Shown here: positions 8,334 to 18,177 of the stretch, one piece after another | Layout: each line of letters starts with the position of its first letter | Numbering within the stretch: the first letter of the stretch is position 1 | NCBI GenBank assembly: GCA_964555845.1 | Contig: CAZKUA010000010.1 | Location: forward strand, 1-34,790 | Length of the DNA: 34,790 nucleotides | Source: JALNXF01 sp964555845 | GTDB taxonomy: Bacteria; Patescibacteriota; Gracilibacteria; BD1-5; UBA2023 | Reading direction: 5' to 3' | Translations under genes and position numbers: made by a program | Notes under the pieces: generated by a model | Databases searched by the model: none | What the model was told of the DNA's origin: nothing | Seen by the model: only the letters and a program-made list of their open reading frames with translations

Positions 8334-8789
8334 ATGGAATTTACGAAAAAAAATTGAAATGTTGTTCTAATCTCAGATAAAAGAGAAGTTGAATTTGATT
8401 GAATTAAAATAATTCTTGACGGAATGGTTCTAGATTTTCCAGGTGAATATGAAAAATCTGGAATATTAGCTTTAATTGCAGAAATTTGAGATAAATTATT
8501 TTTTCAACTAAGAGTTGATGATAAAAATATTTCATATATTCCTTATGATGATATTGAACTAACTGAGGAAGTATTAAAAATATTTTGAAATATAGATGTG
8601 CTAGTTATAAAATGAAGTAAAAATTCAATTAAAATATATGAAAATCTTGAAGCTAGATATGTGCTTCCTTACTGAGAAGCTAAAGATGTATTTTTTACAA
8701 CTCTCGGGCAGCATCCAGAAGAGGTAAAAACATATAAATTAAAAGATACCTGAATGGAAAATGATGTTATTTTTATAAATATTGGATAA
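8334..8789 (+). CDS. Degenerate metallo-beta-lactamase-fold-like protein
   Basis: 151 aa, soluble. The segment LDFPGEYEKSGI (about 37-48) resembles the PGEYE motif of small UlaG-like MBL-fold proteins common in CPR genomes. The later strand IDVLVIKGS and the near-end YVLPYGEAK match the corresponding strands. The His/Asp metal ligands of the active family are not visible, so a catalytic role is doubtful. The start at 8334 is preferred over the ATG at 8324, which is in another frame and soon hits a stop. It lies 29 nt after the Nudix gene and 22 nt before efp. Confidence 0.55.
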
Positions 8790-8811
8790 TTTAATTTTTA
8801 ACTAAAGCATT

Positions 8812-9369
8812 ATGGCATCAATGGATGATGTAAAAATTTGAAAAAAACTACTTATAGACGGAATACCTTTTGAGGTTATTAAAGCCGAGCATTTAAAGGT
8901 TGCAATGTGAAAATGAATGGAAAAAACTATTTTGAAAAACCTATTAAATTGAACTACAATGCAAAAAACCTTCCGTGAAGTTGATAAAGTTGAAGCTGCC
9001 GAAATTACTTATGCTAATGCTGAATTTTTGTATAAAGATGAGGAAGGTTGCAATTTTATGAATATGGATAATTATGAACAATTTAATCTATGAGATGAGG
9101 TTATTCAAGATAATAAATATTTTTTATCTGAATGAGATAAAGTAATTGTTCAAATTTTTAATGAAAGACCAATTAATATTCAAGTAGAACCCGCAGTAGT
9201 GCTTACTGTTATAGATACACCTCCAGGAGAGAAATGAGATACGGCAACAGGCTGAAAAAAACCAGCAACTCTATCATCATGACTTGTTGTACCAGTTCCA
9301 CTTTTTGTAAAAATATGAGATAAACTCAAAATCGATACAAGAACAAAAGAATATTTAAGTAGAGTTTAA
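8812..9369 (+). CDS. efp: Translation elongation factor P
   Basis: 185 aa, normal length. EF-P relieves ribosome stalling at proline runs. The N-terminal KOW-like domain ends with the loop carrying the modifiable lysine. Here Lys34 sits in Gly-Lys-Gly, and both glycines are TGA codons. Two OB domains follow, and the C-terminal signature GDKLKIDTRTKEYLSRV is intact. No partner enzyme for Lys34 (EpmA, YmfI or similar) is in the window. It is the last gene of the plus-strand group starting with the Nudix gene. Confidence 0.96.
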
Positions 9370-9378
9370 GATTACTTC

Positions 9379-9487
9379 TCGTCATTCTGAGCGTAGTCGA
9401 AGAATCTTTTACTTAATCTCCTTTTTAAGGTGTGTTTTTAAAATAAAAGACCCATTCGACTCCACTTCGTTCCGCTCAGGGTGACGA
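9379..9487. repeat. Imperfect long inverted repeat with GTCATTCTGAGCG ends
   Basis: The left arm (about 9379-9410) and right arm (9445-9487) are imperfect reverse complements. They lie between the converging efp and flavoprotein genes and may fold into a bidirectional terminator. The right arm, read on minus, is similar to 18116-18153. The repeat is GC-richer than its surroundings. Confidence 0.7.
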
Positions 9488-9508
9488 TAGTTTCAGATTT
9501 TTTTAATT

Positions 9509-10174
9509 TTAATACTTCTCAAAATAAATTTTATCTTCCAGAATCCCTAGCTCAAGTAGTTTTTTTCTAGAATCTTCGACCATCGCGGGACTTCCGCAGA
9601 TATAGAATTCTTCAAAGTTAGCAACATTTTCTTTATTTAAAAAATCTGTAACATATCATTTCATGTATTTTTGGCTTTCTTCTCTACTTAAATACAAGTT
9701 ATAATCAAAATTTGAATTTTCATTTTTGATTTTTTCTAACTCGCTTTCATAAAAAATATCCTCTAGATGTCTTACTCAGAAAATAAAATGAAGATTTGAT
9801 TTAAGTCAAAGCTCTAGGGCTTTTTTTATTTGAAAATAAAGAGGTGCAAATCAAGTTCCAGTTCCAATAAATAACTTATTAGTTGGCGTTTCTTTTAATA
9901 CAAAATGTCAAACTGGTCAGATAAAATCAAGTGAAGTTCAAAGCTCTAAATCGCAAATTTCCTTACTTCATCATCTTCCATCTTCTAATCTTTTTATTAT
10001 AAATTCAAATTTAGAATCATTTTGAAAAGCAATTGAATAAGCTCTTCTAAGTCAAGAAGGTAGAATAAAAGTAATAAATTGTCAGGCAAGTGAGCTTAAA
10101 TTTCAGTCAAATTCAAAAATTAACTCGTAAACATCTGGAGTTAATTTAAATTTTCTAATTAATTTTGCCTTCAT
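9509..10174 (-). CDS. Ferredoxin-NADP reductase-like FAD/NAD(P)-binding oxidoreductase
   Basis: 221 aa. The FAD-binding barrel carries RAYS (44-47), the Arg-x-Tyr-Ser motif that holds the flavin. The nucleotide-binding half has GTGTGFAPL (103-111) and the C-terminal FYICGSPAMV, as in the FNR superfamily (cytochrome b5 reductase, Hmp, oxygenase reductases). No ferredoxin domain is fused. It could move electrons between NAD(P)H and an unknown acceptor, possibly the polyferredoxin at 22555. It overlaps the upstream small gene by one base (TAATG), so translation is probably coupled. Confidence 0.88.
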
Positions 10175-10482
10175 TATATTGCTATTTTATCTGATAAATC
10201 ATAATCATCTGCTTTGGCGTTTTGCCACTCTTGGTATTTTATTTTTGTATCAACTAATCTCGCATAAATTTCTGGATCGAGATTATTAGATCCGAGTATA
10301 TTGAAAATTATACTTTTTCAAGCAATTAATATTCATTTTAGAGGATTTGTCTCTTGGGATACAAATAAGCTAAAATCCACAACATCATCAGCTTTTTTGT
10401 GAGTCTCTTTGATAATAGAAGAAATAGAAGTAGGTAACCTTACTTCTTCTTGCTTTTGATTTATGTCTAAATTAATGGCCAT
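10174..10482 (-). CDS. Hypothetical protein upstream of the flavoprotein
   Basis: 102 aa, soluble by composition, with two TGA glycines in the middle (LKGILIAGKS). No recognisable motif. The stop and the flavoprotein start share one base, so the pair forms an operon. A role with the flavoprotein is likely from position, but its nature is unknown. Confidence 0.8.
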
Positions 10483-10591
10483 ATTTCTTATTTAAGTGCA
10501 TATACTATATCATAAATTCCTAAAAAAGCAAAAAAAACTTGCAAAAATTAATATTTTTACGATAATTAAAATTTAATATAATTAGAAATAT

Positions 10592-10996
10592 ATGGTAGAA
10601 GAAAATCGAAATAGATTTCTTGATGAATGAGAAGAAGATTCATTTTTAAGCCCCGATGAACTTATATCTTTATTTGATTTGACACAAAAAGAGACAAATA
10701 TATTAGTTTGGCTGATTATGGAATGAATGAGTGAAAATACAATAGAAAGTCCAGAAATTACATATAAGAGTCTGATTTTAGCAAAAAAATACGATGAAGC
10801 AATTGCATTTTGCCATTGCATGATAGAAAAAATGAGTGAACAAATTAGTATGGTTGAGGAAAATGGATCCAATGATAAAAAACTTGAAAAATTAGCCCTA
10901 TCGCTAGCCGAAATTAAAAAATCATGGGAAAATAGATGAGAAGTAGCTAAGACTTTTTCCGAAAGAAAAATTAAAATTATTCCTCTCAAAAATTAA
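10592..10996 (+). CDS. Hypothetical acidic protein
   Basis: 134 aa. The N-terminus is strongly acidic (residues 9-25), the middle is helical, and the C-terminus is basic. It has two nearby cysteines in FCHCM but no metal-binding signature beyond that. An AT-rich sequence with a TATAAT-like box precedes it. The 3' end overlaps the converging gene at 10977-12221 by 20 nt, tail to tail. Family not recognised. Confidence 0.75.
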
Positions 10997-12221
10997 TATA
11001 ATAATTTTTGTTGTCTTTTTTAAAAAATATTTTATTTCAAATGATATCTAGAATATCTCAATCTATTATTTTAATTAAATTCATTCATCATTTGTAGTAA
11101 AAATAGACGCTAGAAGGAGTTTTGAATAAATAAATTCAATTTGTTTTTGAAATTTCTAAGTTATCTAAATTTATTTCAGAAAAAACTCAGCTATATTTTC
11201 TGTTAAAATCAAGCAAAATAAAGACTTTTTGATTGTTTTTATATCCAATTAACATAAGTTCGTCTCAAAAATTTTGAGCTTTTACGATATTATCAATTAA
11301 AGATATTTCAAATTTTTCTTTCGCTCATTTTTGGAATTTCCACAAATTTCAATCTTTGAGAAAATAAGGAAGTCACAAGATATGGACGATATTTTCTGAG
11401 TTAGAAATTTCCTCATTTTCTAGCTTATATGAGGTCCAGTTTGAATTGGAATTATTATAAACATAGTTTTTTGTGAGAATTATGTCACCATTAATTTTAG
11501 TAATATTCTCATTTGTATTTAAATCTTTTGAGATATAGTTCATATAATCATAACAAAATAAATTTCACGATATAATTCTTGAAACCTTACAAGTTGCTTG
11601 CAGGGAAGTTACTTTTGACAAATAAGGAATTGGCATATTTGAGTTAAAATCATAAATATAAACCTTTCAATATAAAGAAAAATAATTTTGTCACAAATAA
11701 ATGTAATCTTTGGCATAAAATGCTTTTTTTAACTTAAAATCAGAGTCTAGAATTTTAACTAATTTAATTTTGTCATCATAAGCGAGATAATAATTATCAA
11801 TCTTGTAAATCGAAGAAAAACTCTCTCAAATAGGATAATAATAAAGTTTTTTAATTAAATTAATTGTATTAGTGTAATATGTATTTTCTTTGTTAATGTT
11901 GAAATTAAGCGATACTGGGATGTATCAGCTTTTACTTATTTTGACACTATAATTTCAAAAATCAAAAATACTTCTTGAATTATTCTGATAATTAGATCAA
12001 TTAATCGTAATATTATCGGCTTCTGGAAGCGTTAAAATATTTATAATCCCAAATTGTTTAAAAACTTTTTGTGGCTCATTTGTCTTGAAATCAAAACTAA
12101 TATTTAGATAATAACCCTGAAAAAACAAAAAAAGATAGCTGGCAAAAGCAAAAACTACTATCCAAAAAATAATATTTTTTCTTCTCTTAATCTTTAGTTC
12201 ATCTTTATATGATTGTATCAT
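10977..12221 (-). CDS. Membrane-anchored protein with a PEGA-like domain
   Basis: 414 aa. A basic N-terminus and one membrane helix (about 19-36) put the rest outside the cytoplasm. Residues 60-110 look like a PEGA domain: a strand start LPEADNITINGS, an aromatic turn, GNYSVKISKSGYIPV, then a strand. The remaining 300 residues are beta-rich, with repeated Tyr-Phe-Gly strands that may form a propeller, since short strands such as KLVKILD and GKVYIYDF recur. PEGA proteins are often envelope or surface proteins. Exact function unknown. Confidence 0.75.
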
Positions 12222-12266
12222 AAATAGGTATTTAAATGTATATTATTATCATTTCGTGAGTCCCAA

Positions 12267-12403
12267 CTGTCATTTCGAGTGATAACGAGAAATCCCTTTT
12301 TATATCACTTTTGAAATTATAATTTTCAAATTTAACTTTTCTTTTAATTTTAGTCTCAAAAGATTTGATTTAAAGAGATTTCTCACTATGTTCGAAATGA
12401 CAG
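12267..12403. repeat. Long inverted repeat, family 2, copy 1
   Basis: 137 bp starting CTGTCATTTCGAG and ending TTCGAAATGACAG, so the ends are reverse complements. The inside is AT-rich and also partly self-complementary (GAGAAATCCCTTTT with AAAGAGATTTCTC). It shares most positions with 32397-32544. No coding capacity. Two homologous copies in intergenic space suggest a MITE-like element. Confidence 0.85.
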
Positions 12404-12421
12404 AATGTAAGTGGAAGATTT

Positions 12422-13906
12422 CTATTTCCTTTTCATTTTCTTAGTACTTTCAAAAAAATCAATTCTTTTGTTAAAAAAGTATCTTATTTGGCTTTCTATC
12501 GCTGGTAGTGAAAATAGAGTAAGCGTTAGAGTTGGAATTAAAAGCCATTGCAAAATATTTATCGCATAATCTCTTTTTCTGAAATTAACATACTTTCTCA
12601 TTATTAGAATTGAAATAAAACTTGGAAAAGCAATTGTCGCAAAAATCATTGTAAAAATTAGCGAAACTGAAAGTGGAATAGTAAGTGTTATTATGCTGTT
12701 TTTGAGGTTATCTACAACTCCCGGTAGATATCCTATAAAAAATAAAGTTAGAGCTCATCCAGACCAGAATAAATGATTAAAAATCAAATAAGTAATTTTC
12801 TTAATTTTCTCTCTTTTCTTAATCTTCTTGTTTTTGTAAAATTCTGGAATTACGTATTCTAAATCACTACATCACCAAGACCATCTTCTAAGTTGTTTAT
12901 ATTGAGAATTTATGGTTTTAATTAATGTTTCTTCCTCAACTACATCCATCATACAAACCGCTGGCACATTCACAATTCTAAAAACTCCGCTCCAAGCAAA
13001 ATAACTTCTCCAATATTGAAGCCCATCTTCTACTATGCTTGTTTTTGACCAATAATCTGATTTTTTTAGACATGATAAAGACATTCCGTAAACTGCAAAA
13101 TTTCTGTAAAATTCTGGATTTTGACTTTCTGATAACTGCCAGAAAGTAGTTCACATAGCAATTAATCGAGCAAAAAAAGTTCATTTATTCCAATTATTTG
13201 AGTAAACTGGAGTGTATTGATAAATTGCATTTGTATTTTTTTCTGTTGTTAAATAAGTATAAGCAACTATTGTAAAGAAATTTTTCTCGACTTTTGTATC
13301 TGTGTCAATTGTTGAAACATAAGTCATTTGCTCATCTAAATTCTTGTCTTTAATATACTCTTTTATCGCATAAGTTATATTGGCTCATTTGACTTTTCAT
13401 TCACCCGGAAGTCAACTTGGATGCACAATAGACACAATTTCTACTCCAGAATTTTTAAATTTTTTAATAATTTTTTCAGCATTAACTATAGTATCAATTC
13501 ACCTCTCTTCGGGCGCCAAAAGTATTGTTATATTATTTTTATGAGGATAGACATTATTAATTATAGAAATCACATTATCTTCAATTACATCATAAGGTTC
13601 AGAATAAAATGGTACTATAATTATGTGTTTTAGGTTTTTCGCATCTTTTTTTATAATATCTGAGTTTGAATAATCTTTCGCATTGAGATTGAGCAATTTA
13701 AGGTAAGAAGTTATTACATAAAAATATGATTCAAATACCTTAATTGTCCAATAAGAAATATAAAAAGCTATAAAATAAAGCCCAATTCTATAGTTTATTT
13801 TAAGTAATACTATGGGCACGAAAAAGATTAAAACCAAAAATGACAAAGGAAGTTTTGATATGAATTTCTGACTTAGAATGAATTGTTTTATGTTATTTTT
13901 AATCAT
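12422..13906 (-). CDS. Membrane glycosyltransferase, GT2 family (cellulose-synthase-like)
   Basis: 494 aa. Two N-terminal membrane helices (about 18-58) precede a cytoplasmic GT-A domain, which starts at IIIVPFYSEP (96-105). The metal-binding Asp-x-Asp is at 201-203, the general base region is Glu293-Asp294, and the QxxRW motif is Gln338 to Trp342. Three or four C-terminal membrane helices follow. These are the marks of processive or polyisoprenyl GT2 enzymes that build surface polysaccharides. The sugar is not predictable. It stands alone, with repeat sequence downstream. Confidence 0.88.
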
Positions 13907-13981
13907 TATTATCTGACATTTTTAAAATTTTCCAAATTCTATTCAAAAACCCAAAAAATCCAAATTTAACTTAATTTTTGC

Positions 13982-14009
13982 TTGACAAAACTTACTTTTT
14001 TATTATACA
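13982..14009 (+). promoter_or_regulatory. Sigma-70-type promoter
   Basis: TTGACA (13982-13987), a 16-nt spacer and TATACA (14004-14009). It gives a short leader to the ATG at 14040 and rules out the in-frame upstream ATG at 14010, which would overlap the -10 box. Confidence 0.75.
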
Positions 14010-14039
14010 TTGATTATTATTTATATTAATTTAATATTT

Positions 14040-14642
14040 ATGGACAAAAATATTAATCCATTTCCTACGCTAGTAGAACAAAGAGCTCATCTAGAATCAG
14101 ATAAATCTGGTTTAGAAGATTTAAAAAAAGCAGTAAGAACAAGAACAGTAGAATTAACTCAAAATCCTGAATTAGTAGAACAAGCTGATAAAATAGAATA
14201 TTCTAATTTTTCTAGAAGTAGTCTTTTAGAGCTAATTTGAATAGCAAGAGTAGTAAAAGAATCTAATATTGAAACTGCTTATAATTTTCTATGTACAGAT
14301 GGTTGGTATGCAAAATATAGAATGGTTGCTTTATTTGAATCATATCCATTAGAAACCCAGAAAATATTGAGTGATACTTGAATTTTTAAACAAGATATAC
14401 TCTACCTTTTTGATAGAGAAAATTTATTAAATCTATTTTGAGGAAAATCTAATGAAACCCTAATAAATATGTATTTAGAAACTAAAGATATTTGAATCCT
14501 GAGTATTTTACTTCTAGAAAGAATGATAGATTGAGAAGATTTTAATAGAATTAATTTTAATCATACGACTTGAACAGAACAGGATAAAATGATTCAAAGA
14601 CATAATATTATTTTATGCATAGAACATTGAGTTCCAATATAA
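14040..14642 (+). CDS. Hypothetical helical protein
   Basis: 200 aa, predicted all-alpha and soluble, with a charged N-terminal helix (about 12-45) followed by Leu-rich helices. TGA glycines are frequent in the second half. No known motif is seen. It is a single-gene unit: a good promoter 31 nt upstream and a strong terminator 2 nt after the stop. The start at 14040 was chosen because the promoter's -10 box ends at 14009. Confidence 0.8.
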
Positions 14643-14644
14643 AA

Positions 14645-14675
14645 AATATTCCGGAAAATCCGGAATATTTTTTTA
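14645..14675 (+). terminator. Rho-independent terminator
   Basis: An 11-bp perfect stem (14645-14655 with 14659-14669) with an AAA loop and a following T run. Confidence 0.93.
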
Positions 14676-14687
14676 GTTTTTTTAATT

Positions 14688-14762
14688 TGGTACAGCCGAT
14701 AGGAATCGAACCTATATCGCAGCCTTCGCAGGGCCGCATTCTATCCGTTGAAATACGGCTGC
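14688..14762 (-). tRNA. tRNA-Arg (anticodon GCG)
   Basis: 75 nt including an encoded CCA. The acceptor stem has a G1-U72 wobble. The D-loop has GG and the A20 typical of Arg tRNAs, the anticodon loop CTGCGAA gives GCG, the T arm is ATAGG/CCTAT with loop TTCGATT, and the discriminator is A73. The outermost D-stem pair looks mismatched. G34 rather than A34 means it reads CGC and CGU without inosine. Confidence 0.9.
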
Positions 14763-14795
14763 TAAAAAGTTTTATAAGTTTTTCAAAACTTAAAA

Positions 14796-15128
14796 TTAAC
14801 GTGGCATACCATAAAAGTCGAGTCCTTTCGCGTCAGTCATTGATTTTGTGATGAAATTTTTCTTTTTTCCCTTTCTAAAAAACCCTCTATCATCAATTAC
14901 TCCAACTTCAATTAAGTAATTGATGTCTTTGTTTCATAATTTTTTCTTAGGAAAACTTTGTTTATTTTCGTAATAATGAGTTCTTTGTTTATAGCTTTGA
15001 TTTTTTCTTGATTGTGCATTTTCATTACCAATATATACCTGCATAGAAGCCTTTTTATGCTTCGCAAGTTTTCTTGATGCAGCTTGTTTTTTAACAATGC
15101 TTCCTTTTAATCAATGTTTATTGGCCAT
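14796..15128 (-). CDS. Hypothetical basic protein between two tRNA genes
   Basis: 110 aa, strongly basic: many Lys and Arg in the first 75 residues, then a short less charged part and another Lys cluster. It has no signal peptide or membrane segment. The composition suggests nucleic acid or ribosome contact, but no family motif is recognised. It lies between tRNA-Gly and tRNA-Arg on the same strand and may be transcribed with them. Confidence 0.75.
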
Positions 15129-15157
15129 AATTTAATAGATTTTATTTTTGCAAAAAT

Positions 15158-15236
15158 TGGAGCGGGGAACGAGGTTTGAACTCGTACACCCAAGGGTTGA
15201 AGCCTTAGTACACTCACTCTTTTATGTTACCCCCGC
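15158..15236 (-). tRNA. tRNA-Gly (anticodon UCA), reads UGA as glycine
   Basis: 79 nt with encoded CCA. The acceptor GCGGGGG pairs with UCCCCGC, and the discriminator is U73, which are glycine identity marks. The anticodon stem TAAGG/CCTTG closes the 7-nt loop CTTCAAC, giving U34-C35-A36, the complement of UGA. The T arm is ACGAG/CTCGT with loop TTCAAAC. The D arm is odd: ACAT pairs with GTGT around a 10-nt loop without the usual GG. This gene explains the in-frame TGA codons throughout the window. Confidence 0.95.
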
Positions 15237-15285
15237 TTATATTTGCGGGCATTATTCTATTGAAAAAGGATATTTTGTCAAAAAA

Positions 15286-15549
15286 TTATTTATTATTTTT
15301 TTTAAGAATTGTATCAACACAGGCTACAAATTTTTCATTTTCTTCGTTTGCATGTCTTTCTATTTCAAGAGTTCATTTAATTTTTATACTGTAAGCTTCT
15401 TTTATTTGAACTAAATTTTCTTTTGAAAATCAACTAAAAATTCTTTCAACTTCTCCACAGGTATTAGCTTGCGTATCTGCAATTGCAAATGAAGGAACTC
15501 ATACCACTAAACCAGCCAATAAAGCCAAACTTCACAATTTATTTTTCAT
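15286..15549 (-). CDS. Small secreted protein
   Basis: 87 aa. A typical signal peptide: basic start, hydrophobic core with two TGA glycines, and a likely cleavage after FAIADA or nearby (residues 20-25). The mature part is short and charged, with two cysteines (in NTCGE and FVACVD) that could form a disulphide. No family recognised. Confidence 0.78.
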
Positions 15550-15623
15550 AAAAAATTTAAATTATAAATTAAAATATATTTATATAATAGATAAATTTCT
15601 AAAAAGTCAAGCATTTAAATTAT

Positions 15624-15651
15624 TTTACTTTTTTGTCTCATTAAATATACT
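15624..15651 (+). promoter_or_regulatory. Putative promoter of the Elp3 gene
   Basis: TTTACT (15624-15629), 16 nt, TATACT (15646-15651), 23 nt before the start codon. Confidence 0.55.
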
Positions 15652-15674
15652 CTATAAAATTAATCAATTTTTGG

Positions 15675-17363
15675 ATGACAGATATAAAAGCTGAAATTAT
15701 AGATAAAATTATTTTGTCGCTTGTAGAAAATGAAAATATTATCACAAGTGATGACTTTCATAGACTCAAAAATTCTATTTATAAGGATTACAAAATAAGT
15801 GAATTAATCACAAATATTTCACTTTTAGCGCGCTATAGAGCGCTTGTTGATTTATGAGAAATAAAAGAAGATTTAAGAATTTTTAAACTACTTAGAAAAA
15901 GGGCAATAAGAAGCCTTTCTGGGGTTTCTGTGATTTCAATTCTAACCAAGAGCGCAAAATGTGTCTGAAAATGTATTTATTGTCCAAGTTATGACAATTT
16001 ACCAAAAAGTTATATTCCATCAGAGCCCGCAGTAATGAGAGCAGAACTTAATCAATTTGATGCGATAAAACAAGTCCAAAATAGACTTAGATCTCTTGAA
16101 ATTACAGGTCACAATATTTGAAAATGTGATGTGAGAATAATTGGTGGCACTTGGAGCCTATATTCAGACTATTATCAGGTGGAATTTATGAAAGATATTT
16201 ATGACGCGCATTCAAATTATGAGGAAGTTAAAAAAAATATAGTTGCCTCAAATGAAGATAATGAAAAATTTGCTTCTTTTGAGATAAATCCTTGATTTGA
16301 AATTATAAAATCCAAAAATCTGGAGGAAGCCAAAAAAAGAAATGAAACTTCAGCTTCTCGTGTTATTGGTATAGCAATCGAAACTAGGCCAGATTTTATA
16401 AATATAGAAGAAATTAAAAAACTTAGAAAATATTGAGTGACAAGAGTGGAGATTGGCTATCAGACAACAATTGACGAGATAAATAAAATAAACAAAAGAT
16501 GACATGGAAATGTGGAAAGCAAACTTGCGACAAAACTTTTAAAAGATGCTGGATTTAAGGTAGTTGCCCACATTATGCCAAATTTGCTTGGCTCTAATCC
16601 AGAATTAGATATTTTAAGTCTTAAAAATGTCTTTGACGATCCGGATTTCCGCCCAGATGAGCTGAAGATTTACCCAATGGTAGTGACTCCAAATAGCGAA
16701 CTCACTCAAATTTGGCAAAAATGAGAATTTGTGCCATATAATGATGAGATTTTAATAGATCTAATGGCGAGCTTACAGTGATTAATCCCTGAATATGTAA
16801 GACTTAATAGAATGTATCGCGATATTCCATCTTCTGAAATACTCGCTGGTTCTCACTTGGCTAATTTACGCCAGATTACAGACAAAAAAATGAAAGAAAA
16901 ATGACTTACTAGAAAGGATATCTCAGCTCGCGAAATAAGACTAAAATTAAACAATCCAGAAAATGCAATCCTAGACACTATAAGCTACTCTGCGTCAGGC
17001 GGAGAGGAATATTTCTTGCAGTTTATAGACAAAGAAGACAGAACAATTTTTTCTCAATTAAGACTCAGAATTCCATCTAATATTTTTACAAAAGAACCTC
17101 ACCCTATCACAGAACTTCAGGATGCGGCAATTATAAGAGAAGTTCATACCTATGGAGATCAGCTAAAAATCTGAGAAAAAGGAAATTTATCGGGTCAACA
17201 TATTTGATTCTGAAAAAAACTAATTATGGAAGCCGAAAACATAGTAAAAACTAATTATCCCCAAATCAAAAAAATTGCAGTAATAAGTGGGGTGTGAGTG
17301 AGATGATATTATGAGAAATTATGATATAAACTCGAGTGAGAATATATGAGCAAGGAAATATAA
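15675..17363 (+). CDS. elp3: Elp3-family tRNA uridine(34) modification enzyme
   Basis: 562 aa, the full Elp3 length. A radical-SAM domain with Cys96, Cys100 and Cys103 in CVGKCIYC holds the 4Fe-4S cluster, followed by GGTWSLYSDYY and IAIETRPDF typical of Elp3. A C-terminal GNAT acetyltransferase domain (about 440-562) has the acetyl-CoA-binding QHIGFGKKL. Elp3 adds a carboxymethyl-type group to U34 of tRNAs. It is universal in eukaryotes and common in archaea, but found in only some bacteria. There it acts without other Elongator subunits, and none is seen here. It ends 53 nt before the response regulator. Confidence 0.94.
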
Positions 17364-17416
17364 ATTTGAAAATATTAAAATACTTAATATAATCAAAATA
17401 TAATAAGTGAAATTTT

Positions 17417-18091
17417 ATGAAAAAAATACTAATTATTGAAGATGATATTTGAATTCTAAATTCTCTTGGAAGCTATATTTCTGGAAGTGGATTTGGCTTG
17501 TCTACTTGTGAGAATTGACTGGAAGCCCTAAATATTTTCAATAGCTTTAAGCCGAATTTAGTTATTTTAGATATTAATCTTCCTGGTAAAAATTGAATTG
17601 AAATCTGTAAGGAAATTAGGCAAATTAGCAATATTCCGATAATTATTTTATCAGCTCGCGGAGATGAAGAAGATAAGATTTTAGCACTAGAATTATGAGC
17701 TGATGATTATGTATCTAAGCCATTCTCACCTCGTGAACTTCTGGCTCGCGTGAATAGTGTATTAAAGAGATTTTCAAATAACAAAGAAACTGACAAAAGC
17801 GATAATTTTTTGCATTACAACAATATTGAGCTTGATTTGAAAAATTACTTACTTAAGATAAATGCAACTGAAATCAAGACAACAAAGACAGAATTCTTGC
17901 TTTTAAAATACATTATAGAAAAGAAAGATGAGGTGATTTTAAGGGAAAATTTGATGAAAGATATTATGGGATATGACAATTATATCTACGATAGAACCAT
18001 CGATACTCACATCAAAAACCTTAGGAAAAAAGTCGGAAATGAGATAGAAATAAAAACCCTCAGATGAATTTGATATAAAATAGGCAAATAA
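17417..18091 (+). CDS. OmpR/PhoB-family response regulator
   Basis: 224 aa. The receiver domain has acidic residues at 8-10, the phosphorylation site Asp52 in VILDINLPG, and Lys101 in KPFSP. The C-terminal winged helix (about 130-222) has the recognition helix region DRTIDTHIKNLRKK and the end wing RGIGYKIG, where both glycines of GIG are TGA. It regulates transcription after phosphorylation by the kinase 86 nt downstream. A repeat lies between the two genes. Confidence 0.95.
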
Positions 18092-18098
18092 TTCCTCC

Positions 18099-18153
18099 GT
18101 CATTTCGACTACCTCTGTCACCCTGAGCGAAACGCAGTGTAGTCGAATGGGTC
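18099..18153. repeat. GC-richer repeat between regulator and kinase
   Basis: The outer arms (CATTTCGACTAC with GTAGTCGAATG) are reverse complements. The part from GTCACCCTGAGCG to AATGGGTCT matches the reverse complement of the right arm of 9379-9487. It may attenuate kinase expression relative to the regulator. Confidence 0.65.
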
Positions 18154-18177
18154 TATTAACTTAATTTAACAATTTTT

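Noticed and set aside
13421..13633. Plus-strand Asn/Tyr-rich small protein
   Set aside because: Antisense to the GT2 glycosyltransferase; no promoter and no family signal.
14010..14039. Upstream in-frame ATG for the 200-aa hypothetical protein
   Set aside because: It overlaps the end of the -10 box of a good promoter, so the transcript would start after it. ATG 14040 is preferred.
15148..15414. Small plus-strand protein across the tRNA-Gly gene
   Set aside because: It overlaps the tRNA-Gly(UCA) and the small secreted protein gene on the other strand.
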